From NCBI GenBank assembly GCA_021801945.1, contig JAKABE010000157.1:1-7330 (forward strand): 7,330 bases of DNA, in the 5' to 3' direction. This document shows, piece by piece, positions 1-5,790 of this stretch; position 1 is the stretch's first letter; every line of letters begins with the position of its first letter. Both the position numbers and the translations under genes were made by a program. The stretch is from Acidobacteriota bacterium (lineage in GTDB: Bacteria > Acidobacteriota > Terriglobia > Terriglobales > Acidobacteriaceae). The notes under the pieces are model-generated. The model had not been told where the DNA came from. It did not search any database and saw nothing but the letters and a program-made list of their open reading frames with translations.

Positions 1-208
1 AACCGCGCAGCGCCAGGCCTGGCCCCACGAGCGCCAGGCTCCAGGCGATGGCCAGCAGATGCGGCGCCTGCCGGCCAAGCTCGAAGAGATAAAATCCGGC
101 GGTGAGAAATCCCAGCGGCACCCGAATGCGCCTCGCGATGTGCTGCCACCGCTGCATCCAACGATGCGCCGCCGGACGGGAATCTGAAGAAGCGTTGCGC
201 CCGTTCAT
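1..208 (-). CDS. Isoprenylcysteine carboxyl methyltransferase-like membrane protein, 5' part
   Basis: Only the first 69 codons are present; the gene runs off the left edge. It starts at ATG 208-206, which overlaps the stop of the upstream heptosyltransferase (ATGA, 208-205). A purine-rich AGGGGGACGGAGA lies just before the ATG. The visible protein has a polar basic N-terminus (about residues 1-29, ending RRIR), then a hydrophobic segment (VPLGFLTAGFYLFEL) and a second one (LLAIAWSLALVGPGLALRG). This pattern, especially RVPLGF and the GLALRG ending that begins the second helix, resembles bacterial ICMT/phospholipid methyltransferase-like integral membrane proteins. In that family the SAM-binding and catalytic part is C-terminal and not visible here, so the methyl acceptor cannot be inferred. 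The ATGA junction implies translational coupling to the heptosyltransferase, hinting at an envelope-lipid role. Another small multi-pass membrane protein cannot be excluded. Confidence 0.62.
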   Translation of the reverse strand, partial: MNGRNASSDSRPAAHRWMQRWQHIARRIRVPLGFLTAGFYLFELGRQAPHLLAIAWSLALVGPGLALRG

Positions 209-1350
209 TCTCCGTCCCCCTCGGCCAGCAGGTCAGTGGCTGTACGCAGTACGTCCTCGGGCGTGATGGTCAGCAACCCAGCCTCCGGAGCGGAGCGGCG
301 GCTGTGGTCGCGGCGGCTTGCCCGGTTGCGCAGCACCTTGGCACGCGTGCCGAAGGGCCCGTTGCGGCTCGGATCGGTGGGGCCGTAGATGCCGACCACC
401 GGCCGGCCCAGCGCGCAGGCCAGGTGCAGCGGTCCCGTGTCTCCACCGACGCAGAGCGCAATGCGTCGCGTGAGCGCGATCAACTGCGCAAGCGAGGCGT
501 TCAGGGCCTCCGCAGCGCCGCCGCTCCCCTCCACGACCTCCCCGGCCAGCTCCTCTTCGCCGGGTCCGGCGTTCACCAGCACGCGAAAGTCCCGCTCCGC
601 GAGCCCTTTGGCTACCATTGCGTAGCGCGCCGGCGGCCAGCGCTTTGCGCCCCAGCCGGCACCGGGCATAAGGAGCACTACCGGCCGGTCGCCGAGAGGC
701 GCGAGCAGCTCATCGCACCACGCCTCCGCCGCGGGGTCCGAGGGCAACAGGGGCTTGGCCACGGCGAGGGCCTCGCCGGCTACGGCCGACGCCACCTCCA
801 CATCCTGCTCGGCCACATGCGCGCCCGTGGTCGCCACGCGTTCGCTGAACAGCCAGCGCGCGGCCCATTCGCGCGGCCTGCTCTCGCCGATCACCCGCCT
901 GCACCCAGCCATCCGCGCAATCATTGCCGACCGCACCGCCCCCTGTAAGTCGATCACTGCGTCGTAGGCGCAGGCACGCAGCTCCCGGCGCAACGCCTTA
1001 ATCTCTCTCGCAGTCCTGGCGTTCAGCGGCCGGCGCTTCCACTCTCTGACTGCCGCGAAGTGCAAGCGGTTGACAAGGGTCTGCGCGGGAAGGGAGTGCG
1101 ACAGGCCGTACCCATCGCTGCCTTCCGTTCGTTGCTTATGCTCCACGGATCGCTGGTTCCTAGTCTCCAAGTCCGTAAGTCCCCCAGGCCCTGCCTTTAG
1201 CAGGGCCTGCCAGCGCGGATCCACCACCCATCCGATCTCCCACTCCGGGTGGGCCGCGCGCAGCGCCGTTACCGCCGGAAGTGCGTGCAAAATATCGCCC
1301 ATGGCTCCCAAGCGCACCACCAGCAAACGAAACTCAGTGTGTGTTTGCAA
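205..1350 (-). CDS. GT9 lipopolysaccharide heptosyltransferase (WaaC/RfaC-like) with internal insertion
   Basis: Glycosyltransferase family 9, GT-B fold; the family transfers heptose from ADP-heptose onto the LPS inner core at the cytoplasmic face of the inner membrane. With the start chosen here it has 381 residues. The N-terminus LLVVRLGAMGDILHALPAV matches the family opening; Asp19 of GAMGD aligns with the proposed catalytic Asp13 of E. coli WaaC. DLQGAVRSA (about 134-142), PGAGWGAKRWP (229-239), VGGDTGPLHL (301-310) and YGPTDP (322-327) follow, the last blocks forming the nucleotide-sugar site. WaaC is the closest fit by DLQGAVRSA, but other GT9 enzymes are possible. No ATG start exists: TTG at 1350 gives the usual short lead before the first strand, while the reading frame can extend to a TTG at 1416. 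Neither has a good ribosome site. About residues 52-91 are an insertion not expected in the family. It is probably co-transcribed with the ThyX-like gene upstream and coupled to the ICMT-like gene downstream. Confidence 0.88.
   Translation of the reverse strand: MQTHTEFRLLVVRLGAMGDILHALPAVTALRAAHPEWEIGWVVDPRWQALLKAGPGGLTDLETRNQRSVEHKQRTEGSDGYGLSHSLPAQTLVNRLHFAAVREWKRRPLNARTAREIKALRRELRACAYDAVIDLQGAVRSAMIARMAGCRRVIGESRPREWAARWLFSERVATTGAHVAEQDVEVASAVAGEALAVAKPLLPSDPAAEAWCDELLAPLGDRPVVLLMPGAGWGAKRWPPARYAMVAKGLAERDFRVLVNAGPGEEELAGEVVEGSGGAAEALNASLAQLIALTRRIALCVGGDTGPLHLACALGRPVVGIYGPTDPSRNGPFGTRAKVLRNRASRRDHSRRSAPEAGLLTITPEDVLRTATDLLAEGDGE
1078..1197 (-). other. In-frame insertion of about 40 codons inside the heptosyltransferase
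   Basis: Between the conserved DPRWQALL and LVNRLHFAAVREW blocks, where GT9 enzymes normally need only a few residues, this protein has about 40 polar, low-complexity residues (including DLETRNQRSVEHKQRTEGSD). The codons differ from the flanks: ACT, AGG, CGA twice, CAA and TTG cluster here, whereas neighbouring codons are mostly G/C-ending. The left border coincides with a perfect inverted repeat. The simplest reading is a piece of non-coding or repeat DNA captured in frame and tolerated as a surface loop. The borders are approximate, and a lineage-specific loop of long standing is the alternative. Confidence 0.55.
1185..1209. repeat. Perfect 10-bp inverted repeat with 5-nt loop
   Basis: CAGGCCCTGC at 1185-1194 and GCAGGGCCTG at 1200-1209 are exact reverse complements separated by CTTTA. 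It lies within the heptosyltransferase coding sequence at the start of its insertion. The right arm, read on the minus strand, encodes the conserved Q-A-L of DPRWQALL; the left arm encodes A-G-P at the beginning of the inserted segment. No T-run follows on either strand, so it is not an intrinsic terminator. Confidence 0.75.
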
Positions 1351-1439
1351 GCTTTGATTTTCGCACAGGGGAGGATGCGCCAGTCGTGCGTTGGCGCCCT
1401 GCCCATCACGGATCAATCCATATCACGAGCGTTGCATAC

Positions 1440-3083
1440 TCATCTCTGCAATATATCGATCGGCCTGGTGAAGTCTGTCACGCGGATATGGCGGGCGAGC
1501 GCGGGATGCTGACGCTCGAGAGCCAAGTACATCTCCCACGCCACGCGCCGGTAACTGAAGTGACCCGCAGGGGCGGAGCGCAACTCGCAGATGTACTGCG
1601 CCTCGGCGTAGTCCATCTTGAACAGTGCCCGGATGCGTGTAGCCAGCGGCAATAGGTAGAGCGCCGATTGCGCTGCCTCGGGCGCACGCCCTGCAGCGAT
1701 GCGGGCGCCGGCCTGGTGCGCCGATTCAATGGCAGAGCGGTAATCGCTCTCGATGCCCGCCTCGGCCAGGAGATTGAAATCTCCTTCTGGACCCGCCAGC
1801 AAATCGCCCGATCCCGGTGTCTCGTAACCGTGCTCGGCGGTGAAGCCCTGGATGATCTGGGTGCAGCGGCGGTGCCGGTGCAGGTCGCGGAACCCGCCTA
1901 TGTCCATCAGGATGTCGAAGCGCAGCGCAGCTCCTGCGTGGAAGGCGCGAACGGTCTCATCGTACTTGCCCCGATCACGGATGCCAAGCACTACGATCTC
2001 CGAAACCCACGACGCCGGAAATCCCGCTATTAAGTCCCGAATCTGCCGGTAGGGATGATGGCTGGCTGAATAGAGCAATGTGGCAGCCAGCTCGACTTCG
2101 AGGCTTTCGGTCCGCTCCACCAGATCGACCAGCGGAGCATCGGCAACGGGCAACCCCCGCAAAAACTCCGCTGCCGCTTGCGCCAGTGTTGCGCGAGTCT
2201 CGATCTCGTAGGGGTTGGGCCGGGCATACTTTACCAGGGTGGGCGCGGTACGCACCTCGCGCGTGAAGAGCGCAGCGGCCTCTGAAGCGAGTTCTGTTCC
2301 CGAATCATTTTTCACGTCGGCCAGCTTCTTCACGAAATCGTTGGCGGCCTGAGCGTTCACATTCCAGGCTGGTCCCGTGGCGGCGTCGCGCAACTTTGCG
2401 CCCAGGTCGCGCACCTCAGCAGCGGGATGCGAGAGCAGCCTGGAGACCTGGCCCTCCAGCGTGCGCGCGCTCACAATCTGGCCGAGCGAGGTATTGGTGG
2501 CCAGCGGCAGCAAGGAACGCGCCACGTCGAAGGCGCGCGCCCTCAGCGTGCGCTCATAGCTTTCGGGCTTCATTGTCTCGGGGCGGCTTACGCGCCCCCG
2601 CAGTACGTTGAGGACGGCAACGGTAGTCGATTGGTACGCGGAGAAGAGACTCTCGATCGTCTGGCGATAAAGAGCGGCCGATTCCGAATCTCCCCCGAAA
2701 TCGGGCAGATACCATCCAGATTTCAGAAAATTCTGGTAGCGCGTCGAGCGTTCCTGCCCGTCCCAACGCGTCTCGTCGGCGAGAACAATGGCGGCCATGA
2801 GGCTCAGCCGCTCGACAGCGAAAGCAATGTGCGCCAGGTCGGCTATGGAGCGGTGGCCGTACTGGAAATAGAAGGTGTTCAGAAACTGTTCGGCGCGCTG
2901 GGAGCTGATCTCCTTGAGCGATTCGCGCATGGAGAGCGACGACCGCGAGTACTTGGCCATGGCATAGGCCAGGATCTCCGGGTCGGCGCCGTGAACGGCA
3001 TAAACTTCAGTCTGGTTGCTGGCAGCGGGGCGAGCCAAAGGTTCATTCGGCATGACCGGTCTCTCGCGACCAGAATACGGCAT
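1440..3083 (-). CDS. Duplicated-domain ThyX-like (FAD-dependent thymidylate synthase family) protein
   Basis: ThyX proteins make dTMP from dUMP using methylene-tetrahydrofolate, FAD and NADPH. They are usually about 220-250 residues; this one is 547 and appears to hold two ThyX-like halves. Half 1 (about 25-240) has YGHRSIADLAHIAFAVERLS (75-94), like the family's GHxSxxEHxxFxFxIxxxS block, then ERSTRYQ (111-117), matching the SxRY end of the signature; DET (103-105) occupies the place of RHR. Half 2 (about 285-540) has HAGAALRFDILMDIGGFRDL leading to HRHRRCTQ (402-409), keeping RHR but not SxRY. Catalysis by this protein is therefore uncertain. Start: ATG 3083 is preceded by AAAGGGG with 5-nt spacing; ATG 3053 (537 residues, MPNEP) is the alternative. 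The frame is open further upstream to 3329, but that part is unlike the family. It is first in a minus-strand run with the heptosyltransferase. I withhold the symbol thyX because of the divergence. Confidence 0.82.
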   Translation of the reverse strand: MPYSGRERPVMPNEPLARPAASNQTEVYAVHGADPEILAYAMAKYSRSSLSMRESLKEISSQRAEQFLNTFYFQYGHRSIADLAHIAFAVERLSLMAAIVLADETRWDGQERSTRYQNFLKSGWYLPDFGGDSESAALYRQTIESLFSAYQSTTVAVLNVLRGRVSRPETMKPESYERTLRARAFDVARSLLPLATNTSLGQIVSARTLEGQVSRLLSHPAAEVRDLGAKLRDAATGPAWNVNAQAANDFVKKLADVKNDSGTELASEAAALFTREVRTAPTLVKYARPNPYEIETRATLAQAAAEFLRGLPVADAPLVDLVERTESLEVELAATLLYSASHHPYRQIRDLIAGFPASWVSEIVVLGIRDRGKYDETVRAFHAGAALRFDILMDIGGFRDLHRHRRCTQIIQGFTAEHGYETPGSGDLLAGPEGDFNLLAEAGIESDYRSAIESAHQAGARIAAGRAPEAAQSALYLLPLATRIRALFKMDYAEAQYICELRSAPAGHFSYRRVAWEMYLALERQHPALARHIRVTDFTRPIDILQR

Positions 3084-3088
3084 AAGAG

Positions 3089-3096
3089 CCCCTTTA
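3089..3096 (-). promoter_or_regulatory. Ribosome binding site of the ThyX-like gene
   Basis: On the minus strand GTAAAGGGG ends 5 nt before ATG 3083. It is the best Shine-Dalgarno-like match near the candidate starts and favours 3083 over the in-frame ATG at 3053, which has only GAGAG ahead of it. Confidence 0.55.
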
Positions 3097-3144
3097 CGGT
3101 GCAGAAGTATGGCGCGGCGTGGCGCTGGAAGGCGGTTCTTGGCA

Positions 3145-3158
3145 GGAAGGTCCCTTCC
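3145..3158. repeat. Short inverted repeat GGAAGG-TC-CCTTCC
   Basis: Perfect 6-bp arms around a 2-nt centre, extendable by 2 more pairs after one mismatch on each side. The short centre suits a dimeric repressor's operator better than an RNA hairpin, and it lies about 62 bp upstream of the ThyX-like start. No regulator is identifiable in the window. Confidence 0.35.
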
Positions 3159-3195
3159 GGCGGTTTCCGTTTGGGAGTACTGTAATGGAGAAGCG

Positions 3196-3211
3196 GCTCG
3201 CGAGAGCGAGC
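3196..3211 (+). repeat. Hairpin GCTCGC-GAGA-GCGAGC
   Basis: Perfect 6-bp GC-rich stem closed by GAGA, which fits the stable GNRA tetraloop class if transcribed on the plus strand. It lies about 110 nt upstream of the DUF2071 start and could sit in that gene's leader RNA. No T-run follows, so it is not a terminator. Confidence 0.4.
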
Positions 3212-3311
3212 ACGGATTGCGGCCATTGGCGGCCTTCGGGCAAGATAGCTCCCTAGGACGCAGCAGCGGGGGCCAACGGAAGATGACCAGGGATGCGCAA
3301 GTGAGAGTGCG

Positions 3312-3315
3312 GGAG
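3312..3315 (+). promoter_or_regulatory. Ribosome binding site that decides the DUF2071 TTG start
   Basis: GGAG lies 6 nt before TTG 3322. An in-frame TAG at 3316-3318 excludes any earlier start, and the next candidate (GTG 3355) has no comparable site. Confidence 0.6.
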
Positions 3316-3321
3316 TAGGGA

Positions 3322-4128
3322 TTGCGCACATCACAAAAACCGCGGCCATTGCCTGTGGGCCGTTGGGCGATCAGTCAGAGATGGAACGACCTGCTTTTCG
3401 CCCACTGGCCGCTTGCGGCGGATGCCGTCGCCGCGCAGTTACCTTCATGGCTTGCAGCGGACACCTTTCAGGGCTCGGCGTGGCTCGGGGTCATACCCTT
3501 CTGGCTTGACCGCATCAAGCTCCGTTGCGTACCCATCGCCCCAGGAGCCTGCGGTTTTCCCGACCTGAACCTGCGCACCTATGTCCGCGACCAATACACC
3601 GGCATGCCAGGCATCTATTGCTTTTCCTTTGACACGAACAAACCGCTGGCCATCGCCGTGGCCCGTTCTTTTTACCACCTTCCTTACTACTGGGCCGAGA
3701 TGCGCTTCGAACAGAAAATGGAACGCGAGTTCTCGTTCTACAGCCGGCGGCGGCTCACGGTCCGGCCGGTGATATTCAAAGCGCGCTACCGCGGTCTGGG
3801 GCCCAATCGCAAACTCGCCGAGATGCGCAGCGGCACACTGGAGTCCTTCCTCACCGAGCGCGCATGGCTGTTCAGCAGCAATCACGCCGGCCAACCCATG
3901 CGCGCCTACCTGCACTACGTTCCCTGGCCGCTTGAAGAAGCTGAGGCGCAGATCGATCGCAACGATTTAGCATCGGCCATCGGCATCGAGTTGCCGGACC
4001 AGGAGCCTGTGCTGCATTATTCCCGCCGCCTGGCCATCTACATCTGGCCCACGGAACTGGTGCAGCCCGTGCTGTCCACGCGGCGGGTTCCGGTCGCGGC
4101 CACTCCCTCCGCTATTCCTCCCGGATAA
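3322..4128 (+). CDS. DUF2071 / YqjF-family protein
   Basis: A 268-residue protein matching the DUF2071 (COG3361, B. subtilis YqjF) family across most of its length. Visible family blocks: QRWNDLLFAHWPL (19-31), QGSAWLGVIPFWLDRIKLR (about 50-68), the signature FPDLNLRTYV near 79-88, GMPGIYCFSFD, and a C-terminal LHYSRRLAIYIWP. The family has no established reaction; it is thought to share the acetoacetate decarboxylase-like fold, but that does not give a substrate here. No signal peptide or membrane segment is visible, so it is probably cytoplasmic. The start is TTG, fixed by GGAG 6 nt upstream and by an in-frame TAG just before it; GTG 3355 would remove 11 residues. It is a single-gene unit, divergent from the ThyX-like gene and followed by 206 bp of non-coding DNA. 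Confidence 0.87.
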   Translation: MRTSQKPRPLPVGRWAISQRWNDLLFAHWPLAADAVAAQLPSWLAADTFQGSAWLGVIPFWLDRIKLRCVPIAPGACGFPDLNLRTYVRDQYTGMPGIYCFSFDTNKPLAIAVARSFYHLPYYWAEMRFEQKMEREFSFYSRRRLTVRPVIFKARYRGLGPNRKLAEMRSGTLESFLTERAWLFSSNHAGQPMRAYLHYVPWPLEEAEAQIDRNDLASAIGIELPDQEPVLHYSRRLAIYIWPTELVQPVLSTRRVPVAATPSAIPPG

Positions 4129-4334
4129 TGCACGCGGCCGTTCGTCCGCCGTTCATGCGCGTTTCCTATCTAGGGGATTTGTGCGTCACCAGCGCCGCAA
4201 GAATGCTTGCGCGCCTCACATCCAGCGTCTTAAGCTGGGATGCAATGCTGGAACAACGTCGAATCGATGCAGCCAAGCCAAGCGGCGCCGGCAAAAACCT
4301 ATGAATCTCGTTTTTTTAGCTGAAGCAGCATCGC
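4129..4334. other. Intergenic gap upstream of the efflux operon
   Basis: A 206-bp stretch between the DUF2071 stop and the TolC-like start. It should hold the terminator of the former and the promoter of the latter, but I find no clear example of either. It has an imperfect hairpin at 4219-4242 (CATCCAGC against GCTGGGATG, one bulge) without a T-run, and a T7 run at 4311-4317 without a stable GC stem. The one frame crossing it (4181-4489) looks non-coding and overlaps the TolC-like gene. Confidence 0.45.
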
Positions 4335-5786
4335 ATGCTTCTGGGTGTGACTATGTGGGATCATTCTCCACGGCCTCGCAAGCGAGAGCCACTGGACTCC
4401 ATCCTTGGGGCGGCCTGCTCTTTTGTGCTGATATGGGCGATGGGCCAAGTCGCGTCCGGCCAGGCGCCAGGAGGCGCCGCCGCGAGTAGGCAGCCTGTGT
4501 CCAGACCCGTTGTGATCACCCTTCAGGAGGCCATCCGCCGAGCCGAAGCCAGCGTGCCGGCTTTTGCCCAGGCGAAGGCCACGAGCCAGTCTGCTTCGCT
4601 TGACCGCTCCATTGCGCGCGCGGGCCTGCTGCCCACAGCACGCTTTTACAGCGACGACATTTACACGCAGCCTAATGGGGTCTACGAAGTAGGCGATGCG
4701 GGCCAGCCCAGGGCGCCCTTGCCCCGATTCGTCGCCAACGACTCGAGGCCGTGGGAGTACATGGCCCAGGGAATCTTCGAGCAAACGCTCAGCATGGCGG
4801 GGCCTGCAGCAGTACAGCGGGCGGATGCCGCCTCGGCACTGGCCAAGGCTCAACTGGAGATTGCGCGCCGAGGATTGGTGGCCGCGGTGACCACCTTGTT
4901 CTATACCGCACTGGCCGACCACAACAAAGTCGGTGTTGCGCAGCGCGCTCTTCAGTACGCCACCAACTTCACCAAGCTCACCACCGATCGCGAGCTTAAG
5001 CGCGAATCGGCGCACGCCGATGTGATCAAAGCGGAGCTGACCGAGCAGCAGCGCCAGCGTCAACTCCAGGATGCGCAGTTGGCCGCGGAAAGGGCGCGTC
5101 TCGAACTGGGCGTGTTGCTGTTTCCCGATCCGGAGACCCCGTATACGCTGCAGGCTCCCTCGATGCCGCCGCCGCTGGCCTCGCGCGCAGACGTGGCCGC
5201 GGCTGCGGCGAAGAACAACCCCCAGATGCGAAGCGCCCTGGCTGCACTGCAGCTCAGCAAGGCTGACGTGCTGACCGCGCGGGCGGCTTACATGCCCAAC
5301 CTCCAGCTCAACGTGATCTACGGCATCGACGCCAACCAATTTGCCGTCAATGGCCCCCTCGTCACTACACCGGAGAACCAGGTTGTGCAGGCTCGCAACC
5401 TCGGCTACTCCACCAGCGCCACCTTGAACCTTCCTGTGTGGGACTGGCTTGCCACTCAACACAGGGTCAAACAGAGCAAGATTCTCCGCAACGTGGCCAA
5501 AGTAGCGCTCAGCGCCACGCAGCGCCAACTTATCGCACAACTGGACGAAGACTACGCCGAGGCGCAAGTGGCGCGCGATCAACTGGCCTCACTTGAAAAG
5601 AGCGTACTCACCGCGGCCGACAGTCTGCGACTTACCCGGCTGGCATACACCGGCGGTGACGCCACCGTGCTCGATGTGGTAGCTGCGCAAGACGCCTACG
5701 TGCAGGCTGAAGATGCGCGCCAGGACGGGCAAGTGCGCTATGAGGCCGCGCTCGCCCAACTACAAACCCTGACCGGGGCCATGTGA
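4335..5786 (+). CDS. TolC-family outer membrane efflux protein
   Basis: Outer-membrane channel of a tripartite pump; TolC-family proteins trimerise into a beta-barrel plus a long periplasmic alpha-helical tunnel. The 483-residue length is typical. The N-terminus has a basic stretch (RPRKR), a hydrophobic core (about 23-37) and a likely signal peptidase I site near ASG/QA (about 40-43); no lipobox cysteine follows. The first OEP repeat opens with ITLQEAIRRAEASVPAF. Long Ala/Gln/Arg-rich helices follow, then NLPVWDWLATQHRVKQS, a turn typical of the second repeat, and the closing block LAYTGGDATVLDVVAAQDAYVQAE ending in LQTLTGAM. ATG 4335 has a weak ribosome site; ATG 4353 (residue 7) is in frame and would still leave a complete signal peptide. 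First gene of the efflux operon, with the adaptor 4 bp downstream. Substrate unknown. Confidence 0.92.
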   Translation: MLLGVTMWDHSPRPRKREPLDSILGAACSFVLIWAMGQVASGQAPGGAAASRQPVSRPVVITLQEAIRRAEASVPAFAQAKATSQSASLDRSIARAGLLPTARFYSDDIYTQPNGVYEVGDAGQPRAPLPRFVANDSRPWEYMAQGIFEQTLSMAGPAAVQRADAASALAKAQLEIARRGLVAAVTTLFYTALADHNKVGVAQRALQYATNFTKLTTDRELKRESAHADVIKAELTEQQRQRQLQDAQLAAERARLELGVLLFPDPETPYTLQAPSMPPPLASRADVAAAAAKNNPQMRSALAALQLSKADVLTARAAYMPNLQLNVIYGIDANQFAVNGPLVTTPENQVVQARNLGYSTSATLNLPVWDWLATQHRVKQSKILRNVAKVALSATQRQLIAQLDEDYAEAQVARDQLASLEKSVLTAADSLRLTRLAYTGGDATVLDVVAAQDAYVQAEDARQDGQVRYEAALAQLQTLTGAM

Positions 5787-5790
5787 ACCG

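Larger units (their letters stand above)
3084..3321. promoter_or_regulatory. Divergent intergenic region between the ThyX-like and DUF2071 genes
   Basis: This 238-bp gap lies between two divergently read genes and so should hold both promoters. I could not identify convincing -35/-10 pairs on either strand. It does contain two small inverted repeats (3145-3158 and 3196-3211) and the ribosome sites of both genes. Reading frames cross it, including the 5' extension of the ThyX-like frame, but none looks like a conserved protein. Confidence 0.5.

Noticed and set aside
2427..3185. Plus-strand open frame (252 codons) opposite the ThyX-like gene
   Set aside because: No recognisable domain, and it overlaps well-supported coding sequence on the other strand.
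3084..3329. N-terminal extension of the ThyX-like frame by up to 82 codons
   Set aside because: The extension has no family similarity, crosses the divergent promoter region, and a better ribosome site lies just before ATG 3083.
3219..3351. Direct repeat GCGGCCATTG at 3219-3228 and 3342-3351
   Set aside because: Only two 10-bp GC-rich copies, one inside coding sequence; chance is a sufficient explanation.
4219..4242. Imperfect hairpin after the DUF2071 gene as an intrinsic terminator
   Set aside because: The stem has a bulge and no T-run follows; it may form but is not terminator-like.
4293..4317. AAAAAC/GTTTTT pairing with a T7 run as a terminator or attenuator
   Set aside because: The stem would be almost all A-T and only about six pairs, too weak to terminate transcription.
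4181..4489. Small plus-strand frame upstream of and overlapping the TolC-like start
   Set aside because: Basic, low-information translation, overlap of 155 bp with a supported gene and no evident ribosome site.
4299..5582. Long minus-strand open frame (427 codons) opposite the TolC-like gene
   Set aside because: Its translation is His/Arg/Gly-rich with no family pattern, while the plus strand is a clear TolC-family protein; it is a GC-rich antisense shadow.
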